DNA of 64,000 nucleotides from Arcicella sp038230735 (lineage in GTDB: Bacteria > Bacteroidota > Bacteroidia > Cytophagales > Spirosomataceae). The notes under the pieces are model-generated. The model was not told the DNA's origin and searched no databases. It worked only from the letters and a program-made list of their open reading frames with translations. This document shows, one piece after another, positions 27,264-36,361 of the stretch. The DNA is taken from positions 10,953-74,952 of the forward strand of contig JBBRMR010000017.1 of the NCBI GenBank assembly GCA_038230735.1, given 5' to 3'. How positions within the stretch are numbered: position 1 is the first letter of the stretch; every line of letters begins with the position of its first letter. Position numbers and translations under genes: made by a program.

Positions 27264-27725
27264 ATTCGTAATTGAGTGATTATATATTAATAAATGATTA
27301 AAAATGAATTATAGTAGGGTTGAATAAGGGAAATAAATTTATTTTTAAGGATGATGTGAAGAGATAATTAATGGCATTCATTATGATAAATACTTCATGG
27401 TGAGCAAATTAAAATGTAACACCACCTTACAACTCATATTGTTTTAAATAAAAATAAATAATGATTAAATTCCCTTAGACTAACTAATTTGGTGGTGGGG
27501 GGGGTGTGTGAGCAAAAGAAATCTGGCGAATATTTGTTTTGTGACAATCAAAAACCGCCAAGAATGTTTCCTATTAAAAGAAAACATAGTAAAAGTAGCA
27601 AGAAATTAGAAAATAATAATCATGGTGATAAAATTATCTATTTACCTATTGATAAAATTACTTACGAATTAAAATAGCGTTGGATTATGTGTCTCAGAGA
27701 AACTCAACCTCAGTTTCCTGCGTAA
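27264..27725. other. Gene-free stretch upstream of susC
   Basis: The A+T-rich DNA must hold the susC promoter, but no TAnnTTTG match on the minus strand was convincing. A CACCACC at about 27421 and GGTGGTG at about 27492 form a 7-bp inverted pair around 65 bp. Scattered codons near 27600-27680 may be the decayed N-terminal part of the reverse transcriptase gene that follows. Confidence 0.4.
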
Positions 27726-28215
27726 CCTCAGTCAGTAACACGGATATTTTCAAAATTCGATTTTTCTTCACACGTACAAGGAATTATAAAAGGCAGAAGC
27801 TACGTTACAAATGCAAAAGCACATTTAGGGAACTTATACAAATTTCAAATGGATATTGTTAGTTTTTTAGTTTTGTTACAAATAAAGCCGTTTACAGTGG
27901 GTTAGTCGAACAAGATTTTTCTCCGAAGGTATCTCATTATATTACACAATTGACTACATAAAAAGGACATTTGCCACAAGGTACTCCAACGAGTTCATAT
28001 TTAGCAAACATTGTAGAATTGGGATTTGATGAGAAACTATTGGAAGTATGCAATGAAAATAATATTACTTATAATCGCTATGTAGATGATTTAACATTTT
28101 CAGTAAAACAGGATTTTCAAGAGTTAATTATGAGGTTTATTGGAAGTATTAAAGAAAAATTAAGTGTCTTAATTGTAAAAAATAAGGCGGAGGCTCAATC
28201 AAAAAAATCTAAACA
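27726..28215 (+). pseudogene. Retron/DRT-like reverse transcriptase remnant
   Basis: Three pieces of one reverse transcriptase can be read. Frame one (from 27726) gives FSSHVQGIIKGRSYVTNAKA and then HLGNLYKFQMDIVSF. After a shift near 27862-27875, frame two gives NKAVYSGLVEQDFSPKVSHY up to LTT, then a TAA at 27959-27961. The same frame resumes with GHLPQGTPTSSYLANI and the catalytic YVDD (28079-28090, in NRYVDDLTFS). The PQGTPTS block and the RYVDDLTFS box resemble retron-type or defence-associated enzymes more than group II intron ones. The C-terminal thumb is missing: the frame runs into the uvrB terminator. The gene is dead through at least one frameshift, one stop and truncation. Confidence 0.8.
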
Positions 28216-28243
28216 GAAATCCAGTTTTGAGACTGGATTTTTA
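28216..28243. terminator. Bidirectional terminator next to uvrB
   Basis: AAATCCAGT pairs with ACTGGATTT around a 6-nt loop, with T-rich sequence on both sides. It lies just past the uvrB stop at 28244. Confidence 0.75.
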
Positions 28244-30274
28244 TTATTTCCCTTCCATCAACTTCTTTAACCCCAACATTTCATCTCTCAATCTCGCAGC
28301 GTTCATGAAGTCTAATTCTTTGGCGGCTTTTTCCATGTCGAACTGTACTTTTTTGATTTGTTTTGCCAGTTCGTCCTTCGTCATATATGCCACCACGGGG
28401 TCGGCTGCCATTTGCAATTCTTGTGGCTCGGTGTAATATTGGACGTTTCTGAGTGGTTTGCCCATCACATCGGCAATGGATGTTTGCTCCAAAATCTTCT
28501 CTTTCGATTTCAAAATGGTCTTGGGCGTAATGCCGTTTGCCACATTATATTCCATCTGAATTGCCCTCCGTCGGTTGGTTTCGTCAATGGCTTTTGCCAT
28601 CGAACCCGTCATGCGGTCGGCGTACATCAAAACCTTGCCTCGGTCGTTTCGGGCAGCCCGTCCAATCGTCTGAATCAACGAGCGAATATCTCGAAGAAAA
28701 CCCTCTTTGTCGGCATCCATAATGGCAACTAAGGAAACCTCGGGTAAGTCCAAACCTTCCCGTAAGAGGTTAACGCCCACCAAGACATCAAACACGCCTA
28801 AACGTAATTCTCGCAGGATTTCGATGCGTTCCAAAGTTTTTACCTCCGAATGAATATAGCGGCATTTGATACCCACTTTATCCAAATATTTAGATAATTC
28901 CTCCGCCATTCTTTTGGTCAAAGTCGTTATCAAAACTCGCTCTTGTAGTTGAATTCGCTCGTGGATTTCTTCCAATAAATCATCAATTTGATTGAGACTT
29001 GGACGCACTTCTATTTCAGGGTCTAATAGTCCCGTTGGGCGGATAACTTGCTCAACCACAACGCCTTCCGAACGCCTTAATTCATAATCTGCGGGGGTTG
29101 CCGACACATAAACGGTCTGCCCCGTGATGTTTTCAAACTCTTGGAAAGTCAGTGGACGATTGTCCATCGCTGAGGGCAAACGGAAACCATAATCCACCAA
29201 AGCTTCCTTTCGGGAACGGTCGCCTCCCCACATGGCTTTTATTTGGGGCATCGTGGCGTGGCTTTCATCGACCACCAAGAGGAAATCTTCGGGGAAAAAG
29301 TCTAAAAGACAGAAGGGTCGCTGACCAGGTTTTCGTTGGTCAAAATAGCGTGAATAGTTTTCAATTCCCGAGCAATAGCCTAATTCTCGCATCATTTCCA
29401 TATCAAATTCCGTGCGTTGTTTGATGCGGTCGGCTTCTAACAAACGACTTTCCGATTCAAAGAATTTTATCTGTGAAACCAAATCGTCTTGAATGAAATT
29501 GATGGCATTATTCAACACATCACGCCCCGTTACGAAAAGATTGGCGGGGAAAATGGCAATCATTTTTTCATCCGATTGCTTTTTTCCCGTGGCGGGGTCA
29601 ATGCGTTGAATGGCTTCAATTTCATCGCCAAAGAAAATAATCCGATAGCCAAACTCAGCGTAAGGTAAATTTATATCAACGGTATCACCTTTCACTCTGA
29701 ATGTTCCACGGGTGAATTCTACTTCGGTTCGGGAATAAAGAATTTCTACTAAACGAAAGAGGAATTGATTGCGAGAGATGATTTCACCAACCCCAAAACG
29801 AAGAATACTTTTACGATATTCCTCGGGGTTTCCCATACCGTAAATACACGAAACAGAGGCAATTACAATAATATCCCTTCGTCCCGACATTAAGGAAGAA
29901 GTCGTGGAAAGCCTCAATTTATCAATCTCTTCGTTGATGGCAAGGTCTTTTTCGATGTATGTATTGGTGGACGCAATGAAGGCTTCGGGCTGGTAATAAT
30001 CGTAATAAGAAACGAAATATTCCACCGCATTTTCAGGAAAAAACTGTTTGAATTCTCCGTACAATTGAGCGGCAAGGGTTTTGTTATGACTCAAAACCAA
30101 AGTAGGGCGATTGATTTGCTGTATCATATTCGCAACTGTAAAAGTCTTTCCCGAACCCGTAACCCCCAAAAGTGTTTGGGCTTCTTCCCCTTTTTGAATG
30201 CCCTCCACCAACTGGGCAATCGCTTGTGGTTGGTCGCCTGTGGGTTTATATTCTGATGTTAATTTGAAATCCAT
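28244..30274 (-). CDS. uvrB: UvrABC excinuclease subunit B
   Basis: UvrB verifies lesions after loading by UvrA and recruits UvrC. The 676-residue length is standard. Walker A is GVTGSGKT (37-44), the damage-probing beta-hairpin starts at YYDYYQPEAF, and the helicase motifs DESHAT and QTIGRAARN are present. The C-terminal UVR motif for UvrC contact is AAKELDFMNAARLRDEM. The gene is a single unit, about 22 kb from uvrA and in the opposite direction, with no uvrC in the window. Confidence 0.97.
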   Translation of the reverse strand: MDFKLTSEYKPTGDQPQAIAQLVEGIQKGEEAQTLLGVTGSGKTFTVANMIQQINRPTLVLSHNKTLAAQLYGEFKQFFPENAVEYFVSYYDYYQPEAFIASTNTYIEKDLAINEEIDKLRLSTTSSLMSGRRDIIVIASVSCIYGMGNPEEYRKSILRFGVGEIISRNQFLFRLVEILYSRTEVEFTRGTFRVKGDTVDINLPYAEFGYRIIFFGDEIEAIQRIDPATGKKQSDEKMIAIFPANLFVTGRDVLNNAINFIQDDLVSQIKFFESESRLLEADRIKQRTEFDMEMMRELGYCSGIENYSRYFDQRKPGQRPFCLLDFFPEDFLLVVDESHATMPQIKAMWGGDRSRKEALVDYGFRLPSAMDNRPLTFQEFENITGQTVYVSATPADYELRRSEGVVVEQVIRPTGLLDPEIEVRPSLNQIDDLLEEIHERIQLQERVLITTLTKRMAEELSKYLDKVGIKCRYIHSEVKTLERIEILRELRLGVFDVLVGVNLLREGLDLPEVSLVAIMDADKEGFLRDIRSLIQTIGRAARNDRGKVLMYADRMTGSMAKAIDETNRRRAIQMEYNVANGITPKTILKSKEKILEQTSIADVMGKPLRNVQYYTEPQELQMAADPVVAYMTKDELAKQIKKVQFDMEKAAKELDFMNAARLRDEMLGLKKLMEGK

Positions 30275-30432
30275 TATTGAAATTTTGTAAAGAGTAAAGA
30301 TAAGGAATAATTAAGGGAATTCACAGTACCCCATTAGGCAGGTTTTTAGGGATTTGGTCATAAAAAAAGAGCTAAACTTTGAAGTATAACTCTGGTTTTT
30401 AACCCTTGTGAGGGTTAATTCGCAAAAATACA

Positions 30433-31440
30433 TCATCCCCCTTTCTCCTCAGGCAAATACTCACTCACCAGCGGAGCATCGTGAATATCTGAAAGTTTAG
30501 CTAAATCTAAATTTACCATCCCCGAACCTATTTTATCACTAAACATGGGCGAAAATTTTGCCCCAAAAACTATCTCTCTAATGTGATAAGATGAACGAGA
30601 ATGAACGGTTTGGTTGAAAGTGTCTTCGGTAGCTTTTATTAAAATCAGAAACTCGGTATCTTGTTCAATTAATTGCTCTTGACTGATACCAAACATGGGG
30701 CTTTCCTCAGTAATGGCATGAACTATTGTCCAGTTAGTTGGAAAAAAATTTACTTTATTTCGTTCTAAATTAAGTCCTTTATATTGTCGTACTGATTTTC
30801 CATTTGGTTGTATTTCCAAGGAAGCCATGATTACTTCCACCTGAATATCAATTAGTTGATTGTCTCTTTCGTTCACGACTCTGAACATAAAACCTGTGAT
30901 GTCGAGGTAAGGGGCAATGACCGCTTTGTCGGAATATTTAATGCGGGCAACTGGTCTTGAAAAACGCCCGTACAGCAAACCCGTAGCTAAGGCAAAGAGC
31001 ATTAAACCAAGTAAAGACTCAATGGCAGCCACCGAACTCGCTCCCATACCCACGGGAGCAATACGTCCATAACCAACCGTAGTGAGCGTTTGGGAGGAGA
31101 AAAAGAAGGCATCCATAAATCTATTGCCAGGTGAAGAGAGGTCTGAACCTTGCAGATTTTCAACACCAACTAATTCATAGATTCCCGCAAAAATAAAGTT
31201 TAAGGTAACGTAAAAGGCAACAATTAGCCACAGGAAACGCCTCCAAGAGCAAGTAATTAAGCGATGAAAAAGATTTAAACGACTCCAAAAATTGCCTCCT
31301 TCCCGCTCAACATTGAAACTTCCATCACGATTCAGTAATCGAGTGTCGGGGTCATTGATTTGTGTACCAAAGCCTAAATCTCGCCGTTTTTGTTCGGCTT
31401 CAACTAATTTATCTTTCTTTTCTTTTCTTAAAGATGTCAT
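30433..31440 (-). CDS. Inward-rectifier (KirBac-type) potassium channel
   Basis: The 335-residue protein has two transmembrane helices (about 68-90 and 140-160) flanking a pore loop with the K+ selectivity filter TVGYG (121-125). A cytoplasmic immunoglobulin-like Kir domain follows (about 175-325), recognisable by SRPVARIKYSDKAVIAPY and FNQTVHSRSSYHI. The slide helix region is before residue 68, with WSRLNLFHRLI. Length and order match prokaryotic Kir channels. It is monocistronic, so no hint about the physiological trigger comes from neighbours. Confidence 0.93.
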   Translation of the reverse strand: MTSLRKEKKDKLVEAEQKRRDLGFGTQINDPDTRLLNRDGSFNVEREGGNFWSRLNLFHRLITCSWRRFLWLIVAFYVTLNFIFAGIYELVGVENLQGSDLSSPGNRFMDAFFFSSQTLTTVGYGRIAPVGMGASSVAAIESLLGLMLFALATGLLYGRFSRPVARIKYSDKAVIAPYLDITGFMFRVVNERDNQLIDIQVEVIMASLEIQPNGKSVRQYKGLNLERNKVNFFPTNWTIVHAITEESPMFGISQEQLIEQDTEFLILIKATEDTFNQTVHSRSSYHIREIVFGAKFSPMFSDKIGSGMVNLDLAKLSDIHDAPLVSEYLPEEKGG

Positions 31441-31469
31441 GTTTTAAAATAGTGAATGAGCAATCACTT

Positions 31470-31541
31470 GATTTACGATTTACGAACCTGCAAATATTGG
31501 TAAATTGAATCATTCATAAATCGTAAATTTGTTTATAATTA
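31470..31541. repeat. Inverted heptad repeat pair
   Basis: Left units TGATTTA, CGATTTA, CGAACCT and right units ATTCATA, AATCGTA, AATTTG are complementary around about 30 bp. The remaining DNA to 31713 is A+T-rich; TATTTTTG at 31638-31645 could be the -7 element of the next gene. Confidence 0.6.
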
Positions 31542-31713
31542 ACCTTTTTATGATGATTTTCGTTTCAATACGAATATTTTCAGAACATAGTTTTCAGAAA
31601 TAATTCATATTGACGTAAAAACAAATTGAAAATGAATTATTTTTGTTCAAGTGTACGTTTAAAGAATAGTAAATTCTTGATAATCAGCTCATCAAACATA
31701 ATCATTAATCAAT

Positions 31714-32262
31714 ATGAGAAATTTCTTCTTAACCTTAATATTCGTTTCAATAATCTTTATTAGCAAAGCACAAGTTACAGCCGACTTGCACGCTGGACAA
31801 AAAATTGAGTGGATGACTCTGGAGCAAGCCTTTGCCGCAACCCAAAAAGAACCCCGCAAAATCATGGTGGATGTTTATACAGGCTGGTGTGGTTGGTGCA
31901 AGGTAATGGATCAAAAAACTTTTACGAATGACCGAGTGGCTGATTTTGTGAAAGAGAAATTTTATGCCGTAAAATTAGATGCTGAAATCAAAGATACCAT
32001 CACGATAGGTACACAAAAATATATTTGGCAAAATGGTTATAATCAGGCAGGGGTGGCACTTTTGCAAGGGAAAATGTCGTTTCCAACCATCGTTTATTTA
32101 GACGAGAAATTCAACATGATTCAGCCCGTGCCAGGCTTTCAGGAGGCACAACAATTTCACCAAGTAATCACGTTCTTTGGTGATAATCATTACAAAAAAG
32201 GTAATTGGGATAATTATCAGAAGGAGGTTTATCCTTTGCAGTATGCGGAGGGGAAAAAGTAG
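31714..32262 (+). CDS. Secreted thioredoxin-fold protein (CGWC)
   Basis: The 182-residue protein has a signal peptide (to about 19, SKA-Q) and a thioredoxin domain of the thioredoxin_7/DUF255-like type. Its active site is GWCGWCKVMD (Cys59 and Cys62), preceded by KIMVDVYT, and the cis-Pro is in SFPTIVYLDEK. This pattern suggests a periplasmic disulfide reductase or isomerase. It lacks the C-terminal partners of DsbD, and no cytochrome-biogenesis genes are near. A repeat element and a terminator follow. Confidence 0.8.
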   Translation: MRNFFLTLIFVSIIFISKAQVTADLHAGQKIEWMTLEQAFAATQKEPRKIMVDVYTGWCGWCKVMDQKTFTNDRVADFVKEKFYAVKLDAEIKDTITIGTQKYIWQNGYNQAGVALLQGKMSFPTIVYLDEKFNMIQPVPGFQEAQQFHQVITFFGDNHYKKGNWDNYQKEVYPLQYAEGKK

Positions 32263-32268
32263 CTCTCT

Positions 32269-32399
32269 ATTTGTCATTGCGAATCCGCTTTTTTGCGGAT
32301 GAAGCAATCTGCGTGATTGATGAAATTGTGCTTCAAATCCTTTTCTCGTAAGCTAACAGATTGCTTCCCATGCAAAAAAGGCTGGTCGCAATGACAAAT
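32269..32399. repeat. Complete copy of TTTGTCATTGCGA inverted repeat
   Basis: The outer arms ATTTGTCATTGCGA and TCGCAATGACAAAT are perfect complements, and inner arms GAAGCAATCTG and CAGATTGCTTC are also perfect. The element resembles a dispersed intergenic repeat widespread in Bacteroidota genomes. No ORF lies inside. Confidence 0.8.
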
Positions 32400-32420
32400 G
32401 GGCTGACAATGACAAAATAA

Positions 32421-32454
32421 AATAGGTCTGTGTTTTCGCACAGACCTATTTTTA
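32421..32454. terminator. Terminator between convergent genes
   Basis: A 12-bp perfect stem beginning AATAGGTCTGTG with a 6-nt loop and flanking A/T runs can serve both the thioredoxin-like gene and the gene ending at 32500. Confidence 0.8.
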
Positions 32455-32499
32455 TGAAAAGATTTCAAAGGCACAAACCGTTTACCCTTCACCAATCCT

Positions 32500-33261
32500 T
32501 CAGAACTGACTCCCTTCAATATCCGAAACCGTTACGATATACTTCGATTCATTATTTCCCAAACGCACTTTCAAGTGATAATTTCCACCCGCCAAATAAT
32601 AGACTGGCTTCAAAACGCCCGTTTGAGTAGCTTCGCTATATTTATAGTCGCAAGGGATTCCCATTCCTGTATCAGTGGTCAAGATTGGTATCAATCTACT
32701 ATCTGCCGTTTTGATGTGAATCACGTTATTTTCCTCCGTTTGAAGGCATTTTACCAATTCCGCAGGAGCTTGCATAACTTCAACCGTCATTTTCACGGGA
32801 GCGTAAATAAACATTTTATCCGCTTCATCTTCCTCCATAATACGGTAATATTTCGTGCCTGAATAAGACTGTGGGTCGATGAAAGTGTATAACATTTTTT
32901 CTTCTGGATTAGGCAAAACCAATATTTCTTTCAAATCATAAAACGTTTCTTTATCATGGCTAATTTGGATGATGTAACGCTTGGCTTGATGTCCGTTGGC
33001 ACTTAGCCAAGTCAATTTCACCTTATAATTTTCATCCAAACCAATCTTGAACGAAATTTTTGAGTTACTCATCATCTTGATGGGTTCTGCAACGGAAGCC
33101 TTAAAAAATACTGGTTCAATGGATTTTTGTTCGTCAAATCCTTTGATATACAGATACGAAATATCTTTGAGGGCTAATAACTTGAATGGTTTTGCGGGAA
33201 TAGCAAAAGAGGAACTTATAGTAGTGGTTATAAGTACAATACAAGAAATGATTTTTTTCAT
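32500..33261 (-). CDS. Secreted hypothetical protein, possible fibronectin-III-like fold
   Basis: The 253-residue protein has a signal peptide (MKKIISCIVLITTTISSSFA). The central part (about 75-165) contains KVKLTWLSANGHQAKRYIIQ, YDLKEILVL and YSGTKYYRIMEEDE. Such strand patterns occur in fibronectin type III or Por-secretion-type beta-sandwich modules of this phylum. The C-terminus (GGNYHLKVRLGNNESKYIVT) resembles a short beta-sandwich. No enzymatic motif is seen. The gene is monocistronic. Confidence 0.55.
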   Translation of the reverse strand: MKKIISCIVLITTTISSSFAIPAKPFKLLALKDISYLYIKGFDEQKSIEPVFFKASVAEPIKMMSNSKISFKIGLDENYKVKLTWLSANGHQAKRYIIQISHDKETFYDLKEILVLPNPEEKMLYTFIDPQSYSGTKYYRIMEEDEADKMFIYAPVKMTVEVMQAPAELVKCLQTEENNVIHIKTADSRLIPILTTDTGMGIPCDYKYSEATQTGVLKPVYYLAGGNYHLKVRLGNNESKYIVTVSDIEGSQF

Positions 33262-33323
33262 CGGGTTATGTTATTTTTATGGGTATGTAGTTTTTTAGTA
33301 TCAATATTTGTACCAAGATTTAG

Positions 33324-33442
33324 GGGTGAGGTGTGAGTATTGAGATATGAGTAAAAAAATACGAAACCTTTATGCTGATGACAAGTTATTCTTGAAGAGT
33401 AAATGTAATTTCACTCCTCATACCTCAATACTGACAACTTTT
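33324..33442. repeat. Inverted heptad repeat pair upstream of glyA
   Basis: Units GTGTGAG, TATTGAG, ATATGAG on the left and CTCCTCA, TACCTCA, ATACTGA on the right are complementary around about 65 bp. The rest of the 300-bp gap (33262-33566) between divergent genes is A+T-rich with no recognised promoter or riboswitch. Confidence 0.65.
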
Positions 33443-33566
33443 TGCTTATAATCTTTTTTCAAAGTATTTTTACTGAGAATTTCAATCACAATCAACGATT
33501 TTATAAGGATAAAAGGATTTTTTGTAAAATTCCAAAGTCCTTTCCAAAAAATTCAAGAATTACTCC

Positions 33567-34859
33567 ATGAAAACAGCAACTTTTACGCTCGAAAGAGACC
33601 TCGAAATTTTCAATTTGATTAATCAAGAAGCTCACCGTCAAGAGTATGGTTTGGAGTTGATTGCTTCAGAGAATTTTACCTCAAAACAAGTTATGGAAGC
33701 CCAAGGCTCCGTTTTGACCAATAAATATGCCGAAGGACTACCAGGCAAGCGTTATTATGGTGGTTGTGAGGTAGTTGACCAAGTTGAAAACATTGCTATT
33801 GACCGTGCCAAAGCTCTTTTTGGAGCATCATGGGCAAACGTTCAGCCACACTCAGGAGCTCAGGCAAATGCGGCAGTCTTCCTTTCGTTTTTAAATCCTG
33901 GTGATAAAATTTTAGGTTTTAACCTCGCCCACGGAGGACACCTTTCGCACGGTTCGCCCGTGAATTTTTCGGGAAAATATTTCCAGGCATTCTTCTATGG
34001 CGTTGAACAAGAAACGGGTTTGATTGATTGGGATAAAGTTGAAGCCACCGCTTTGCAAGAAAAACCAAGATTGATTATCTGCGGAGCATCTGCCTATTCT
34101 CGTGATTGGGATTATGTCCGTTTACGTGCTATTGCCGATGAAATTGGAGCAATTTTGTTAGCCGATATTTCTCACCCATCGGCACTTATCGCCAAAGGTT
34201 TGTTGAATAATCCGATGCAACATTGCCATATTGTAACCACGACAACCCACAAGACTTTGAGAGGTCCACGGGGCGGTTTGATTATGATGGGAAACGATTT
34301 TGTGAATCCATTTGGACAAACCACTTTGAAAGGCGAACTGAAAATGATGTCGGCTTTATTGGACGGCGGCGTTTTCCCAGGCACCCAAGGTGGCCCCTTA
34401 GAACACGTAATTGCTGCCAAAGCCATTGCTTTTGGAGAAGCCATGACCGATGATTTCCAAGATTATGCCGAACAACTCCAACGCAATGCGAAAGTAATGG
34501 CACAGGGTTTTGTGGATAAAGGATATAAAATTATCTCGGGAGGAACAGATAACCACTTGATGCTCATTGATTTACGCCCAAAAGGATTGACGGGTAAATT
34601 AGCAGAAAATACCTTAGTAAAAGCCGACATTACCATTAACAAAAACATGGTTCCGTTTGACGATAAATCACCATTCGTAACATCGGGTATGCGTGTGGGA
34701 ACAGCCGCCATGACTACCCGTGGTATGAAAGAAGCTGAAATGTTGCACATTGTGGAGTTGATTGACAGCGTTTTGATGAACCACGATAATGAAACATTTA
34801 TCGGTTCAGTAAAATCAGAAATCAACAAATGGATGGAAGCGTTTCCTTTGTATGTGTAG
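33567..34859 (+). CDS. glyA: Serine hydroxymethyltransferase
   Basis: GlyA interconverts serine and glycine and supplies one-carbon units as methylene-tetrahydrofolate. The 430-residue protein starts with the typical LIASENFTSKQVMEAQGSVL segment. TNKYAEGLPGKRYYGG and the PLP-binding Lys229 in TTTTHKTLRGPRGG follow; this Lys is at the same number as in the E. coli enzyme. No riboswitch (glycine or tetrahydrofolate type) was recognised in the 300 bp upstream. A terminator hairpin lies about 130 bp downstream. Confidence 0.97.
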   Translation: MKTATFTLERDLEIFNLINQEAHRQEYGLELIASENFTSKQVMEAQGSVLTNKYAEGLPGKRYYGGCEVVDQVENIAIDRAKALFGASWANVQPHSGAQANAAVFLSFLNPGDKILGFNLAHGGHLSHGSPVNFSGKYFQAFFYGVEQETGLIDWDKVEATALQEKPRLIICGASAYSRDWDYVRLRAIADEIGAILLADISHPSALIAKGLLNNPMQHCHIVTTTTHKTLRGPRGGLIMMGNDFVNPFGQTTLKGELKMMSALLDGGVFPGTQGGPLEHVIAAKAIAFGEAMTDDFQDYAEQLQRNAKVMAQGFVDKGYKIISGGTDNHLMLIDLRPKGLTGKLAENTLVKADITINKNMVPFDDKSPFVTSGMRVGTAAMTTRGMKEAEMLHIVELIDSVLMNHDNETFIGSVKSEINKWMEAFPLYV

Positions 34860-34863
34860 AGAA

Positions 34864-34899
34864 AAAGGGGTTAGGTTTTGAGTGTTAGGGGTTAGTTGT
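34864..34899. repeat. Heptad repeat after glyA
   Basis: GGGGTTA, GGTTTTG, AGTGTTA, GGGGTTA are four 7-bp units directly after the glyA stop. Similar GGGGTTAG units occur at 12421 and, on the other strand, near 58700. Confidence 0.6.
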
Positions 34900-34984
34900 G
34901 CATGACGAATTTACTATCAAAACACTAATTATGTTTTTGGTAAATTATCTAATTTTAAAAAAGTGCTTATTATTCGAAAATACG

Positions 34985-35013
34985 AGCCTCTGCAAATTGA
35001 TTTTGCGGAGGCT
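34985..35013 (+). terminator. Terminator downstream of glyA
   Basis: GCCTC-T-GCAAA pairs with TTTGC-G-GAGGC around a short loop, followed by a T-rich stretch. Confidence 0.65.
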
Positions 35014-35069
35014 TATTTGTATATTTGGAGTATTACTTTACTTTTAAATAATTATCTAACTACTATAAA

Positions 35070-36035
35070 ATGATTCAAGTACCTCGTGACCTACTTTGGA
35101 AGGGATTGTTAGAAGACTTTTTCCCAGACTTCTTACGTTACTTTATCAAAAATGCTGATGAAACGTTTGATTTAACGAAAGATATTCAATTTTTGGATAA
35201 AGAATTAGCCCGACTTTTTCCAGATACAAAAGGTAAAAACAGATGAGCGGATAAATTGGCAAAGGTATTTTTGAAAGATGGTACAGAAGCATGGATATTG
35301 GCTCACGTAGAGATTCAGGGCTATGAAGACAAGGAGTTTGCCTTACGAATGTTTCAATATTATTACAGAATTAAGGACAAATACGGAAAGCCAATCGTAG
35401 CCTTTGCTATCTTGACGGACGACAATCCAAATTATAAACCAACTGCTTACATAGATGGATTTTTAGGAACTAAATTAACCTACGAATATCATTCTTTGAA
35501 GTTGTCAGATTATCGTCCAGAGGATTTTCAAAAGACCGATAATTTATTTGCCTTTGCCTTAGAAGTAGCTTGGTACGGTCTGAAAGCCAATAAACCTAAA
35601 GCGGGCGAATCACTTTTTGAATTAAAAATGAATCTTTTTAGGCGTATCCAACGAAAAGGATACAATCCGCATGATTTCAGACAAATCTTAAAATTTATCA
35701 AAAATTATGTTTCTTTTGCAAATTCCGATTTGACACTTAAATTTGAGGAACAAATCAATAAACCAATCAAAAGTATGGGCATCATTGAAACAGTTGAGAC
35801 ATATTATAAACAATATGGAGTAAGAGAAGGGAAGAAATTGGGACGTATAGAAGGTCGTAAGGAAGGTCATAAAGAAGGTCGTGAAGAAGGCGAGGGATTA
35901 GGCGTTGAAAAAGAACGTCGCAACACTATTATAAAATTTCATAATCACAATTTTGAGGTAAAACAGATTGCTAATATTTTAGAAATTCAGGAAGAAGAAG
36001 TATTGAAGGTATTGAAAGATAAATCACTACTTTAA
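35070..36035 (+). pseudogene. Rpn-family PD-(D/E)XK nuclease gene with in-frame TGA
   Basis: An ATG at 35070 opens MIQVPRDLLWKGLLEDFFPD and runs 58 codons to a TGA at 35244-35246. The same frame then continues as ADKLAKVFLKDGTEAWILAH to 36035. Relatives have an Arg- or Tyr-type residue there, so CGA to TGA is the simplest lesion. The catalytic-type core is EAWILAHVEIQGY, and the C-terminus carries the EGRKEGHKEGREEG repeats common in COG5464-type proteins (recombination-promoting nuclease/transposase-like). If translation starts at an internal codon after the stop, a product lacking the first helices could be made, but no good start codon is present: the first Met comes much later. Confidence 0.8.
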
Positions 36036-36056
36036 TTTTGAATAAATACATTTCAT

Positions 36057-36096
36057 AAAAACCCTGACAATCCAAAACGTTGTCGGGGTTTTTTGT
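36057..36096 (+). terminator. Terminator after Rpn-like gene
   Basis: AAAAACCCTGACAA pairs with TTGTCGGGGTTTTT (one T-G wobble) around 9 nt, followed by T residues. Confidence 0.8.
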
Positions 36097-36106
36097 GTTT
36101 TTGATG

Positions 36107-36114
36107 TAACTTTG
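36107..36114 (+). promoter_or_regulatory. -7 promoter element for antitoxin gene
   Basis: TAACTTTG fits TAnnTTTG and lies 25 bp before the ATG at 36140, directly after the preceding terminator. Confidence 0.5.
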
Positions 36115-36139
36115 TAGGATAATCAAAATAGCGAAAGCG

Positions 36140-36361
36140 ATGGTAGGAACAATGATTTCGGGTTTTTATGAAAATGGGCATATTGTCTTGGATGAATTAC
36201 CCAAAACTAATAAGAAAGTTCAAGTATTTGTCAGTTTTGCTGAACCACTTGAAATAAAAGAAAGCGTTAAGAAAAAACGTCAATTTGGTATTTCTAAAGG
36301 AAGTTTTGTCTATCCAGATGACTTCAACGAACCACTTGATGATTTAAAAGAGTATATGTGA
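36140..36361 (+). CDS. VapB/DUF2281-like antitoxin
   Basis: The 73-residue protein starts with a short beta-rich DNA-binding-type segment (MISGFYENGHIVLDELPKT) and ends in an acidic toxin-binding-type tail (YPDDFNEPLDDLKEYM). The tail FGISKGSFVYPDDFNEPLDD is typical of antitoxins paired with PIN-domain toxins, in which the phrase FxxPxDFDEPLxD recurs. Its stop codon overlaps the start of the vapC remnant, the usual coupled arrangement. The frame is open, while the partner has lost most of its length. It has its own -7 element. Confidence 0.75.
   Translation: MVGTMISGFYENGHIVLDELPKTNKKVQVFVSFAEPLEIKESVKKKRQFGISKGSFVYPDDFNEPLDDLKEYM

Noticed and set aside
27421..27498. Retron msr RNA upstream of the reverse transcriptase remnant
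   Set aside because: Only a 7-bp inverted pair is visible; there is no clear branching-G context or msd hairpin.
33262..33566. Glycine or folate riboswitch before glyA
   Set aside because: The structured part is the heptad inverted pair; no riboswitch core was recognised.
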